Shown here in pieces: positions 29,389-38,611 of a stretch of DNA of 64,000 nucleotides. A program made the translations under genes and the position numbers. Below the pieces are notes generated by a model, which was given only the letters and a program-made list of their open reading frames with translations, searched no databases and was not told the DNA's origin. Numbering within the stretch: position 1 is the first letter of the stretch; every line of letters starts with the position of its first letter. The stretch comes from Marinomonas posidonica IVIA-Po-181. GTDB taxonomy: Bacteria > Pseudomonadota > Gammaproteobacteria > Pseudomonadales > Marinomonadaceae. The DNA lies in NCBI RefSeq assembly GCF_000214215.1, contig NC_015559.1, positions 1,785,001 to 1,849,000 of the forward strand, written 5' to 3'.

Positions 29389-31041
29389 CTAAGCAGAAGC
29401 TAAGCTATTTGTGGCATGTTCAAGGGCCTGTAAGCGTGATTCGCAGAACGCATTATCTGGGAGTCTGCTGATGACGCCAAGTTTCTCAAGTCGCTCAGTT
29501 GTCTGTCCGTTAGGGCTGTAAATATACACGGCACAGTCAGCATCAATGGCATCTTTGATGGCGTTTTCGAGTGCTAAGCCTATGGTTAAGTCCATCATGG
29601 GTACCGCGCTTAAATCCAATACAACGGCTTTGTAGTTATGGATGCGGTTATGGTGCTTGGCAATGGCTTTACTGGCACCAAAAATCATGGGGCCTGAAAG
29701 ATAAAATAGCAATACCTTGCCATTCGCACTGTCGAGTAAGTTCTTCTCATTTTCAGTGAGCGGGATGTCGTCGTCGGCATCGCTAATGGCTTTCACATTG
29801 CCTGATTGTAGGCGACTGAGTTTCTCGATGGTGATGATGTTGGCGATAAATACTCCTATGCCAACGGCCACCATGAGGTCGACAAAGACGGTCAATGCCA
29901 TTACACCATACATAATAATAGTGGGGGATAAGGCGACTTTGTGGGCGCGCTTCAGGAAGCTCCAGTCAAGAATGTTAATACCCACATAGAGTGCAATTCC
30001 AGCCAGCACAGCCATAGGGATTGGGCTAATTAATTGTGAGGCTCCGAGTACAACCAGCAGGAGAATAAGGGCGCGGGTGATGCCGGCCAATGGGGATTTT
30101 GCTCCTGTTTGAATGTTGACGACCGTGCCCATGGTCGCGCCTGCGCCAGGTAGGCCTCCAAGTAGGCCGGACGCTAGGTTCGCAACGCCTTGACCAATTA
30201 GCTCACGATTAGAGTCATGTTCTTTGCGCGTTAAGCTGTCAGCTATAACCGCGGTTAATAGTGTGTCAATACAGCCAAGCGTGCCTAAAACCAAACCATT
30301 AATGACCATTTCCATTATTACTGAGAATTCAAATGTTGGCCAATGAATGGAGGGTAGTCCAGATGGGATGATGCCTATTCTACGAACATCGGAATCATCA
30401 AATAGGATAATGGAAATAAGGGTGATGGCGACCAGGGCAATCAGTTGAGGGGGGGCGTAGCGACGCCATTTTTTAGGTACGTAAAATAACACGCCAAGGG
30501 TCATTAGTCCCAAAAATAACTCAGAGAACTTCAGGTTCATGAGTAAGCTGGGGAGTGCGGTTAATGTGCCAACAACGCCTCCAGCCGGCGATGGATGTCC
30601 TAAGAAAGGCGCTAGCTGCAAAATGACCAGTATCACGCCAATGCCAGACATGAATCCAGAAATGACGCTATATGGCATTAGGGTAATGTATTTGCCGAGT
30701 TTTAAATATCCCAGTGTGATTTGAAAGGCCCCAGCAATCATCACTACAGTAAATGCCATGGCTAAGCCGCTTTCAGGGCTGCTGGCCATCATGCTGGTTA
30801 GTACGGCTGTCATAATGACCGTCATGGGGCCTGTGGGTTCTGATATAAGGCTGGTAGAGCCACCAAATAGTGCGGCAAATAATCCAACCAGAATGGCGCC
30901 CCAAAGGCCTGCTTCAGCGCCAGCGCCTGATGCAACGCCAAATGCGAGCGCCAAGGGGAGTGACACAACTGCGGTAGTTGCTCCGCCAAATAAGTCGCCT
31001 ACTAATGTCCAATCTTTGAACCTAGAAAAATCAATAATCAT
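29389..31041 (-). CDS. SulP-family anion transporter, BicA-like
   Basis: 550 residues. The N-terminal transmembrane domain (about 1-400) begins GDLFGGATTAVVSLPLALAF and GVASGAGAEAGLWGAILVG, then LISEPTGPMTVIMTAVL. These segments closely resemble the cyanobacterial Na+-dependent bicarbonate transporter BicA as remembered. A cytoplasmic STAS domain (about 440-545) contains VVLDLSAVPMMDLTIGLALE. Bicarbonate or sulfate are the likely substrates. No carbonic anhydrase or Na+ antiporter gene is adjacent. It has its own terminator. Confidence 0.9.
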   Translation of the reverse strand: MIIDFSRFKDWTLVGDLFGGATTAVVSLPLALAFGVASGAGAEAGLWGAILVGLFAALFGGSTSLISEPTGPMTVIMTAVLTSMMASSPESGLAMAFTVVMIAGAFQITLGYLKLGKYITLMPYSVISGFMSGIGVILVILQLAPFLGHPSPAGGVVGTLTALPSLLMNLKFSELFLGLMTLGVLFYVPKKWRRYAPPQLIALVAITLISIILFDDSDVRRIGIIPSGLPSIHWPTFEFSVIMEMVINGLVLGTLGCIDTLLTAVIADSLTRKEHDSNRELIGQGVANLASGLLGGLPGAGATMGTVVNIQTGAKSPLAGITRALILLLVVLGASQLISPIPMAVLAGIALYVGINILDWSFLKRAHKVALSPTIIMYGVMALTVFVDLMVAVGIGVFIANIITIEKLSRLQSGNVKAISDADDDIPLTENEKNLLDSANGKVLLFYLSGPMIFGASKAIAKHHNRIHNYKAVVLDLSAVPMMDLTIGLALENAIKDAIDADCAVYIYSPNGQTTERLEKLGVISRLPDNAFCESRLQALEHATNSLASA

Positions 31042-31101
31042 TGAATTTACCTATCCGTTTTTAATCAAAATCAGTCCATTGAAAAAGTCTACATTTGTCT
31101 G

Positions 31102-31127
31102 TAAAAGAGCCCGCAAAAGCGGGCTCT
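31102..31127 (-). terminator. rne terminator
   Basis: AGAGCCCGC / GCGGGCTCT with an AAAA loop (TTTT in the transcript), followed on the minus strand by TTTTAC. It lies 29 bases after the rne stop codon. Confidence 0.88.
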
Positions 31128-31155
31128 AAGTGAAGGCAGTTAGAATCAATTAATC

Positions 31156-34100
31156 CTAATTTGATTCAGTGCTTTCTTCCACTGGTTGGCTCTCTTCGCG
31201 AGCTAATCTAGGATCGTTTTTAACTCGACCTGAGGCAGTGCGTCGGCGTGAAGTCGCAGCATTGCGCTTCTCTTCCTGTTCTTGGCGGAATTTCTCTTGT
31301 TGGGCCAGAATGGCTTCTGGAAGTTCTACCGGAGCGGTTGTTTCTGGGCTTGCCGCTTTCGCTGCTGGCTTGCCACGACCACGTCGAGGAACACGCGTTT
31401 TCTTATCTGTCGCTTGCTCTGTTTCAGTTTGAGCAGGCACGGCCGAATCTTGGCTAACCTGTTCGCTTTGGCTTGCGACTGTTTGTTGAGCTGTTGGCTC
31501 GGCATATTCAGCGGCAGGCATTTCAATTTCCGGTGTTACGACTTTCGGTTCCGCCGCTGTTTCTGCTGCTTCTTCTATAGTCACATCTTTGGTCGGTAAT
31601 GCATCTGTTTCAGTGACCGTTTCAGCGACATTTTCTTCGGTAGAGCTGGTTGCTTCAACTTCGACATTAACCGCTTCAGTTACTACTTGAGTTGGTGCTT
31701 CAGTGGTCGCTGTGTTAACAGTCTCTGATTCATTGTTAAGTGCTTCAGTCTCAGTTGATGCGCTGATCACTGCAGCCGATATATCCGCTTCAGCGTTTTC
31801 TAGCTCTGAGCTTTGTTCTGCTTTGCTGATTTGAGCCTTAACGGACATTTTAGGCTTGGGCTTAACGACTTCTTCTGCTTTCGCGTCTGATGTTGTTTTG
31901 CTTTCAGTTTCTCTATCCGAGTCGGCTTCAATGACTGGGCCATTGTTTTCATCAAGTGCTTGAGTTGCCGCTGCGACAGCCTCAGAATTCACTGGTGATG
32001 TGGTTTCAATAGCTTGCTCTTTTTCTTCCGCTGATGTTTCTGTTGCTTTAGGTTCAGCTTGAGCAATCTCAGTCTCATTATTCTCTGTGTTGTTCTCTTC
32101 ACGTTGTGGGCGGCGAGAACGACGAGAGCGACGAGAGCGACGTTGCTGAGGCTCATCACCAGACTTATCCTGTTGATCAGACTGATTGTCTGATTCAGTC
32201 TTTTCTACAGACTCTAGTTTGGCAGCTTGTTCTGCTTCTTGCAGTTTCGCGCTTTCCTGAGCTTCATCTTTGATTTTGCCATTGCGACGGCGATTCTCAT
32301 TGCGGTCGCGTTTGCGTTCTTTCACCTCAGGTACTTCTTTTTGCTGGCGTGCCGCCTTAGGAGCCTGTTCTTGGTTGTCTGTTTTATTGTCCTGTTCGTT
32401 TTGACGATTTGGACGATTATTGCGACGACCATTGTTGTTTTTGCCACCAGCTTCCGCTTGTTCGCGGCGAGATTGACGAGTTGAACGTGCTTTATCTTGT
32501 GACTCTTCACGCTCTGTGCTCTGGTGTTTCACGTTACGCTTGTTGCGATTTGGTCGAGCGTTTTTGCTTGCGTTTTTGCTGCTGTTATTACGAGTATTTT
32601 TGCTGTTCGTGGTATTTTTATTGCCTTTTTCGGCTGCTTTTGAATCTGTTGATTCACCGAATAGGGCGGTCAAAATGCGAGACAATAGGCCAGGTTTATT
32701 CGGCTTGCTTGGCTTGCTTTTCACTGGCGTGTTGGTGTGCGCTGGTGCCGGTGCTTTTGGTGCAATGCTGGTGACAGCCGCTTGCTGGCGAACCACTTCG
32801 TTGGCTTGACGAGGTTCGTATGGCGGTTGCTCAGGTGTTTCGACTAATGTGTAGCTAGTGTCATTCTGAGACACAACCGAATTGTCATCACGAATTCGTT
32901 CAACTTCAAAATGCGGTGTTTCCATGTGCGGATTTGGCACTAGGATAATGTGTACGCTGTTGCGTTTTTCAATTTTCGCAATGTTAGTACGCTTTTCATT
33001 AAGCAAGAAAGTTGCGACAGACACAGGTAGTACCGCACGAATTTGTGCTGTACGTTCTTTCGCACATTCTTCTTCAATAAGACGTAATACGGATAAGGCA
33101 AGAGATTCAACGTCACGAATGAAGCCTTGGCCATTACAGCGTGGACAAACGATACCGCTGGTTTCGCCAAGTGAAGGGCGTAGGCGTTGGCGAGACATTT
33201 CAAGAAGGCCAAAGCGAGAAATGCGACCCAGTTGAACACGAGCACGGTCAGCTTCAAGCGCCGTTTTCATGCGATTCTCTACTTCTTTCTGGTTGCGTAC
33301 AGGCGTCATGTCGATAAAGTCAATGACCACTAGTCCACCAATATCACGAAGTCTTAGCTGACGAGCAATTTCATCTGCGGCTTCAAGGTTGGTTTGTAGT
33401 GCGGTCTCTTCGATGTCGCCGCCTTTCGTTGCACGTGCTGAGTTGATGTCAATGGACACCAAGGCTTCTGTTGGATCAATAACGATAGAGCCGCCAGAAG
33501 GTAAGCGCACTTCGCGTTGGAAGGCTGTTTCAATCTGAGTTTCAATCTGAAAGCGATTAAATAGTGGTGTTGAGTCTGTGTAAAGCTTAATGCGAGACTT
33601 AAAGTGAGGCATTACCTGCATCACAAAGTTAACGGCATCTTGATAAGCTTGTTTTTCGTCGATCAGTACTTCGCCGATGTCTTCACGAAGGTAATCGCGA
33701 ATGGCTCGAATAACAATGTTACTTTCTTGATAGATTAAGAAAGGCGCAGGTTTTTCAGCAGCCGCTTTAGTGATGGAGCTCCAAAGCGTTTCTAGGTAGT
33801 CTAAATCCCACTGAAGCTCTTCAGTCGAGCGTCCAACGCCTGCCGTACGAACAATCAAGCCGCCATTTTCAGGTGTTTTTAGACCTGACATTGCTTCTTT
33901 TAACTGTGAACGATCGTCGCCGTCAATGCGTCGAGAAATGCCACCAGCGCGTGGGTTATTTGGCATTAATACCAGGTAGCGCCCCGCCAAGCTAACAAAG
34001 GTGGTCAGCGCCGCGCCTTTGTTGCCGCGCTCTTCCTTGTCAACCTGAACAATGACTTCTTGTCCCTCGCTGATCACATCTTTAATGTTGATGCGACCTT

Positions 34101-34353
34101 CGTGGTTCACTTTTTTAGAGAAGTAGGTTTTGGAAATTTCTTTAAGAGGAAGGAATCCGTGGCGGTCTGCGCCAAAATCAACAAAAGCGGCTTCAAGACT
34201 CGGTTCGACTCGAGTAATTTTGCCTTTATAAATGTTGGATTTTTTCTGCTCGCGAGAGCCAGATTCGATATCTAGATCATACAGACGTTGACCGTCTACT
34301 AGTGCAACGCGCAACTCTTCTTGTTGAGTTGCATTTATTAACATTCTAATCAT
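31156..34353 (-). CDS. rne: Ribonuclease E
   Basis: 1065 residues from the ATG at 34353 ([20 protein letters not shown]), matching the E. coli start; an upstream in-frame extension has no family support. The catalytic half (about 1-510) has the S1 domain ([19 protein letters not shown]), 5'-sensor and DNase-I-like segments, and the Zn-link CPRCNGQGF near residue 405. The C-terminal half is long, low-complexity and disordered, rich in Arg-Asn-Lys and then Glu-Ala-Thr, as in degradosome scaffolds. It is divergent from rluC, as in E. coli. It processes rRNA, tRNA and mRNA. Confidence 0.97.
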   Translation of the reverse strand: MIRMLINATQQEELRVALVDGQRLYDLDIESGSREQKKSNIYKGKITRVEPSLEAAFVDFGADRHGFLPLKEISKTYFSKKVNHEGRINIKDVISEGQEVIVQVDKEERGNKGAALTTFVSLAGRYLVLMPNNPRAGGISRRIDGDDRSQLKEAMSGLKTPENGGLIVRTAGVGRSTEELQWDLDYLETLWSSITKAAAEKPAPFLIYQESNIVIRAIRDYLREDIGEVLIDEKQAYQDAVNFVMQVMPHFKSRIKLYTDSTPLFNRFQIETQIETAFQREVRLPSGGSIVIDPTEALVSIDINSARATKGGDIEETALQTNLEAADEIARQLRLRDIGGLVVIDFIDMTPVRNQKEVENRMKTALEADRARVQLGRISRFGLLEMSRQRLRPSLGETSGIVCPRCNGQGFIRDVESLALSVLRLIEEECAKERTAQIRAVLPVSVATFLLNEKRTNIAKIEKRNSVHIILVPNPHMETPHFEVERIRDDNSVVSQNDTSYTLVETPEQPPYEPRQANEVVRQQAAVTSIAPKAPAPAHTNTPVKSKPSKPNKPGLLSRILTALFGESTDSKAAEKGNKNTTNSKNTRNNSSKNASKNARPNRNKRNVKHQSTEREESQDKARSTRQSRREQAEAGGKNNNGRRNNRPNRQNEQDNKTDNQEQAPKAARQQKEVPEVKERKRDRNENRRRNGKIKDEAQESAKLQEAEQAAKLESVEKTESDNQSDQQDKSGDEPQQRRSRRSRRSRRPQREENNTENNETEIAQAEPKATETSAEEKEQAIETTSPVNSEAVAAATQALDENNGPVIEADSDRETESKTTSDAKAEEVVKPKPKMSVKAQISKAEQSSELENAEADISAAVISASTETEALNNESETVNTATTEAPTQVVTEAVNVEVEATSSTEENVAETVTETDALPTKDVTIEEAAETAAEPKVVTPEIEMPAAEYAEPTAQQTVASQSEQVSQDSAVPAQTETEQATDKKTRVPRRGRGKPAAKAASPETTAPVELPEAILAQQEKFRQEQEEKRNAATSRRRTASGRVKNDPRLAREESQPVEESTESN

Positions 34354-34825
34354 TTTATGTGTGAACTCTGTTAGCGGATACGAAAACGCCACAGCAGTGT
34401 CAGGGCAACCATTAATCAATCTGACTCAAAATTATAGAGCAAATCATTCAGTTTTTGTCTGGCGAGATGAATACAGGATTCATTTATTTCTAACTAAACG
34501 CGTGTCGCGATCGCTGCCTCGATTATTACCAAATAGTCTCTTTAACTGGTCTCGTTTCTTTGCCTTTTTGTCAAACATCGCGAACGCGCTGTTGAGCAAC
34601 TTAATGAAATTCCTTCCACTGAAGCGGATTTTTCCGAATCATGCGGTTTAATATTTAAGATTAACTGTTACAGAGGTAAGATAGAGGCCAAAGTGTCGCT
34701 TTGGCAGTGTCATTCAATTCTTGCTTCTTATCTTCGAGGTGTTTTGTTGCCTCTTACCCTCTGCGACATTGAATATAACAGTAAAAACTAAGTGCTTCAA
34801 TTATAAAGGAAACCAATCTTTGCAT
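34354..34825. promoter_or_regulatory. Divergent rne-rluC intergenic region / rne leader
   Basis: 472 bases between rne and rluC, long enough for an extended rne 5' UTR. In E. coli the homologous long leader folds into hairpins through which RNase E controls its own mRNA. Here only the length and gene order are seen; the hairpins were not verified. An open frame at 34361-34651 has no coding support. Confidence 0.5.
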
Positions 34826-35794
34826 ATGTCCGAAACAGACCAGAATATAACCGCACGCCCCGCTGTGCGCTATGTAACGATAGATGAAAACAATCACGGA
34901 CAGAGGGTTGATAACTTCCTTGTTACCTTTTTAAAAGGTGTGCCTAAAGGAAAAATTTACAATCTGCTTAGAAAAGGTGAAATTCGCGTTAATAAAAAGC
35001 GAACCAAACCAGATTATCGACTGCAGTCTGAGGATGTAGTTCGTATCGCTCCCATTGTTATTGCCCCAGAATCCAAAAAACCAGATTTATCAGATCGTCT
35101 AAAAAACGAGATTGAGTCACGTATTGTCTATGAAGATAAAGGTTTGATGGTGGTGAATAAGCCATCTGGTTTGGCTGTGCACGGCGGCAGTGGGTTAAGT
35201 TTTGGTTTGGTGGAAGTGGTGCGTCAAATGCGTCCGCAAGAAAAGTTTATTGAGCTTGTTCATCGACTGGACCGTGACACCTCTGGCTTGATCATGATTG
35301 CTAAGAAGCGAGCCGTGTTAAAAGAGTTGCATACTGCGCTACGAGAGAAGGAAGGCGTACAAAAAACCTATTTGGCGCTGGTTTATGGGAGCTGGCCAAA
35401 ACGTAAGCAACAGGTGAATGCGCCTCTGTTGAAAAATGAGCTTAAATCTGGTGAGCGAGTGGTCAAAGTTCACACTGATGGCAAGGAGAGTTTGACCTTG
35501 TTCAAATTGGTCAGACAATTTGAAGGTTATAGTTTGATTGAATGTGAACCCGTGACAGGGCGAACGCACCAAATTAGAGTGCATACCTTGCATGCGGGTT
35601 ATCCCATTGTGGGAGATGACAAGTATTCCCCTGTAGAGGATCTTAAAATGAGTAAGTCCTTGGGGTTCAAGCGTCTTTGCTTGCACGCGACTCGTTTAGT
35701 GATTGAGCTGAATGGTGAACGTAAGGTATTTGAAGCGCCGCTTGATGACGAATGGCAACATTCCATGAATACATCCCTAACACCTCTCTATTAG
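34826..35794 (+). CDS. rluC: 23S rRNA pseudouridine synthase RluC
   Basis: 322 residues from the ATG at 34826 (MSETDQN), close to the E. coli length. An N-terminal S4 domain (about 25-85: GQRVDNFLVTFLKGVPKGKI) precedes the RluA-type catalytic domain with HRLDRDTSGLIMIAK, which holds the catalytic Asp, and GRTHQIRVHTLHAGYPIVGD. It isomerises three uridines of 23S rRNA (955, 2504 and 2580 in E. coli). Divergence from rne supports RluC rather than RluD. The ribosome site AAAGGAAA is rather far upstream. Confidence 0.94.
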   Translation: MSETDQNITARPAVRYVTIDENNHGQRVDNFLVTFLKGVPKGKIYNLLRKGEIRVNKKRTKPDYRLQSEDVVRIAPIVIAPESKKPDLSDRLKNEIESRIVYEDKGLMVVNKPSGLAVHGGSGLSFGLVEVVRQMRPQEKFIELVHRLDRDTSGLIMIAKKRAVLKELHTALREKEGVQKTYLALVYGSWPKRKQQVNAPLLKNELKSGERVVKVHTDGKESLTLFKLVRQFEGYSLIECEPVTGRTHQIRVHTLHAGYPIVGDDKYSPVEDLKMSKSLGFKRLCLHATRLVIELNGERKVFEAPLDDEWQHSMNTSLTPLY

Positions 35795-35827
35795 GTATAT
35801 ATAATATCTGTTCTGTGCATTTCTGTT

Positions 35828-35870
35828 GACACTAGCGAGTCAATATATATTGGCTCGCTAGTGTCATCCT
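35828..35870 (+). terminator. Long hairpin after rluC, probable terminator
   Basis: GACACTAGCGAG (35828-35839) pairs perfectly with CTCGCTAGTGTC (35854-35865). The segment between, CAATATATATTG, is itself palindromic, so one continuous stem with a single T-G wobble can form. ATCCTTTTCT follows. The stem is longer than most terminators here. Confidence 0.7.
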
Positions 35871-35966
35871 TTTCTAAAGTATTGGGTTTTCTGTGTATCT
35901 CGTTTTACGAGCCTTGTGTCTATCTGATTGATATGATCAGTACACTCATTAGAGAGGGGGAGTGAA

Positions 35967-36473
35967 ATGAGGTTGTTTAGATGGAAATGGTTGCGTTCCA
36001 TACTGGTTGCTTGTCTCTTGAGCTTAACACCATTCAGTATGGCAGGCTCGCAAATGGCCAGTGCCGATTCTTTTCGTCTTTCTGTCGAAGATAGTATTGA
36101 AGAGAGAGTAGAAAACGATTTAGAGGAAAAAACTGAGCAGGCGAATATGACTGCCCTGACCGTACACTGGCCGTCAAATATTTTAGCTTCGTTGCATTGG
36201 CAAAACACGCTGGATTACATTGCGTCTCACCCTGAAATTTATGGCATGGATTTGCCTTTGGCATACCAGTTAGCCATCGCCAGTGTTGAGGAGGCTTTTC
36301 AGGATGAATTTGATCGTTTACTTGATGATCAACACAGAGATATTTTGTTGGCAAAGCAACAGCAAGCTTCTGTTGAAGCCATTAATCAACAAGCGCGAGC
36401 CAGGTTGTTAAGCTGTCAAAAAGTAAAGCAAGCTAAGATCCGTCAAATTCAACGTCGATTTTTATCCAGTTAG
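35967..36473 (+). CDS. Hypothetical secreted protein
   Basis: 168 residues with a clear signal peptide (MRLFRWKWLRSILVACLLSL, cleavage near SMAGSQ). The mature part is helical and charged, with DLPLAYQLAIASVEEAFQDE and a C-terminal Lys/Arg/Gln-rich stretch (AKIRQIQRRFLSS). There is no lipobox. The start is well supported by GGGGAG. It is 12 bases before the HExxH protein gene, so the two are probably an operon. Function not recognised. Confidence 0.75.
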   Translation: MRLFRWKWLRSILVACLLSLTPFSMAGSQMASADSFRLSVEDSIEERVENDLEEKTEQANMTALTVHWPSNILASLHWQNTLDYIASHPEIYGMDLPLAYQLAIASVEEAFQDEFDRLLDDQHRDILLAKQQQASVEAINQQARARLLSCQKVKQAKIRQIQRRFLSS

Positions 36474-36485
36474 GGTTTTAGTGTC

Positions 36486-37244
36486 ATGTCAAATCAAGGT
36501 CCCCATGCCATCAATTTTGTGACGATTCGTCGTCAGTTTGATTTTCGTGGTATTGAAATGGGGCGATGGGTAACATCCGAAGAAAGAGATCGGGCTGCGC
36601 TAAATTTCCATCAGGCTTTGCATGATTTGATGGCGGTGTTGCAAGGCCCAGAAAGTGTGATCTCTTTGCGTGGTACCTTGGGCTTGCAATATGGTAAAGG
36701 TGGGCAGCCTGGCGTGGCGGCTCATTATACTCCTGCTACACGGCAGCTGGCACTGGCAAAAAATGCTGGAGCAGGCAGTCTTGCTCATGAGTGGTTCCAC
36801 GCTTTTGATCATTACTTAGCGGACAAGATGTATGCTCATGTTCCTTCTACCGGCTTTGCCTCAAATCTTTGGTTAAATCTGTCAGAGACTCGTTATAAGC
36901 GCCACCGATTAAATGACTTACTTGCAGAGTGCTTTAAATGCATTATGTTGAGCCCTTCCGGCAAGGAGCCAAGTCAACTTTTTATGGCTTCGAAGCAGGC
37001 GGATCACACTCTAAATCTTGTCTATTACGCCAAGCCCGAAGAGTTGTGTGCAAGAGCGTTTGAGGCGTTTGTTGAAGATGAAAGCCCAACCAGTCGTTTC
37101 TTGGTCAGTGGGACGAAAGTGTCAAAAGAGGCAAATCTTGGTTTGTATCCACAAGGGGAGCAACGGCATCAGATTAATCAAGCTTTTCGTCATTATTTCC
37201 AGCTTTTGGGGGCGGCATTGCTTGCGCAAGAAAAGCGTGAATAA
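36486..37244 (+). CDS. LPD1/CLCA_X-like protein with HExxH zincin motif
   Basis: 252 residues, no signal peptide. The central part has DFRGIEMGRWVTSEERDRAA, SLRGTLGLQYGKGG and SLAHEWFHAFDHYLADKM. The HEWFH segment at about residue 102 is a metalloprotease-type HExxH. This matches, from memory, the large polyvalent-protein associated domain LPD1 and the CLCA_X family, both of unknown function. LPD1 is usually part of giant phage or plasmid proteins; here it is a stand-alone chromosomal gene. A peptidase activity is only inferred. It is downstream of a small secreted protein. Confidence 0.7.
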   Translation: MSNQGPHAINFVTIRRQFDFRGIEMGRWVTSEERDRAALNFHQALHDLMAVLQGPESVISLRGTLGLQYGKGGQPGVAAHYTPATRQLALAKNAGAGSLAHEWFHAFDHYLADKMYAHVPSTGFASNLWLNLSETRYKRHRLNDLLAECFKCIMLSPSGKEPSQLFMASKQADHTLNLVYYAKPEELCARAFEAFVEDESPTSRFLVSGTKVSKEANLGLYPQGEQRHQINQAFRHYFQLLGAALLAQEKRE

Positions 37245-37255
37245 TGATGTTGTTT

Positions 37256-38611
37256 TTAGCTTGTTTGGGTTTGTTCCAATAAGGTTTTAGGGATTTCTAA
37301 TCCAACTGGAATATCGACAAAGAATTGGAAATCACTGTCGTTATTCTGTTCAAGTTTTGTTAAGAGTATGATGGTGCTTTCGGCGAGCTCAATGCCTTTG
37401 GGAAGCAGTATATCTCCATGACTGTTTGTTAAGTCGCGTGCCAACATCATACCTGTTTGCAATTGTTTGGAGTCGACACCTATGTCTGAGATAGGTTTTG
37501 TCGTTTTCAGTAAGGATAAAGATGATGTCAGTGCTTCTACTGCGCTTGTGTCGTAGTGACTCCCAGCCTTTGATGCTAAAAAATCGAGTGCTTCATTATT
37601 GGTAAGAGGATTTTCTAACATCCGTCCAACGCGTAACTCTATGTAGTCATTCACCACCGTTAGTATTCTAGCGGATAGGGATATGTTTTCTGCTTTTTCT
37701 CCTTGGGGGTAGCCTTCGCCATTCAAATATTCTTTGTGGTGAAGAATGATTTCAGCGACGGGAACTAAAGGGCGAATGTTTTTGATTAAATTCGCTCCGG
37801 TGATTGGGTATTGCTCGTATTGCTCTTTTTGCTCGTCAGATAATAATGCATAAGGGGTAAGCAGCAACTCATCGTTAAAGCTGACTTGACTCATATAGCG
37901 CATTTTTGCAGCTCTTTTAAGGTGGACCTGTTCTCTTAATGGTACTTTTAACACCTCGGCAATATCGCTAACTAAGGTGATAATATTTGGTATGTTCGTA
38001 TTAGGATGAGGGGATGGGGTGCGCATATCCAGTAAGTTGGCAAACAGGTCTACGGTGCTCTTATAGTTTTCTTGTAGCGCGCCATTTATTTCAACAATTT
38101 TTTGTGTTCGCTCCTTAACTGTAGCTTCTAGCGTTTTATTTTTCTCTATAAGCTCTTTGTTTTTGGCGGCTAATAAATGGTGTAAGTTTTCATTTTCGCT
38201 TTTTAAATTCACTGTATTAAATGCATCTGAGACCAGTTCTTTGATGTGGTCATCATCCCACGGCTTTTGAATGTAATTTGACACTTTGCCACGATTGATT
38301 GCGTCAATGACGGACTCTATATCGGCTTGCCCTGTCAATAGAATGCGAATGGTATCTGGGTATTGTTCAGCCACGATAGCCAGAAATTCTGGGCCACTCA
38401 TTTCAGGCATACGGGCATCTGAAATGATCACTTGAACAGAGTGGTTCGCTAGTAAATCAAGACCTTCCTGACCACTGTTTGCCGTTAAGATAGTATAATT
38501 ACTTTTTCGGAATAAACGTTTTAAAGAAGACAAAACGTTTTGTTCATCATCCACTAATAATAAGGTGGATGCTTCTCTTATACTCTCTATCTCAGTATTC
38601 TCATGACTCAT
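37256..38611 (-). CDS. Response regulator with degenerate HD-GYP domain (HnoD-like)
   Basis: 451 residues. The receiver (about 15-130) has D21-D22, D65 in ISDARMPEMSG, T93 and K116 in QKPW. A coiled coil spans about 135-180. Residues 185-350 follow the HD-GYP fold, with HHKEYLNGEGYPQG at 291-304. However, the catalytic HD dyad is gone (AAKMRYMSQV where LHDIGK is expected) and a later Asp is Asn (VVND). The C-terminal LQTGMMLARDL segment is common in such regulators. In Shewanella the degenerate HD-GYP HnoD modulates a phosphodiesterase in the H-NOX pathway. The gene overlaps the kinase by four bases. Confidence 0.88.
   Translation of the reverse strand: MSHENTEIESIREASTLLLVDDEQNVLSSLKRLFRKSNYTILTANSGQEGLDLLANHSVQVIISDARMPEMSGPEFLAIVAEQYPDTIRILLTGQADIESVIDAINRGKVSNYIQKPWDDDHIKELVSDAFNTVNLKSENENLHHLLAAKNKELIEKNKTLEATVKERTQKIVEINGALQENYKSTVDLFANLLDMRTPSPHPNTNIPNIITLVSDIAEVLKVPLREQVHLKRAAKMRYMSQVSFNDELLLTPYALLSDEQKEQYEQYPITGANLIKNIRPLVPVAEIILHHKEYLNGEGYPQGEKAENISLSARILTVVNDYIELRVGRMLENPLTNNEALDFLASKAGSHYDTSAVEALTSSLSLLKTTKPISDIGVDSKQLQTGMMLARDLTNSHGDILLPKGIELAESTIILLTKLEQNNDSDFQFFVDIPVGLEIPKTLLEQTQTS

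Noticed and set aside
34354-34419. 22-residue N-terminal extension of RNase E
   Set aside because: RNase E starts at the conserved M(I/K)RMLINATQ; the extension lacks family support.
34361-34651. 96-codon plus-strand frame in the rne-rluC gap
   Set aside because: It overlaps the expected rne leader, and has no ribosome site or recognisable domain.
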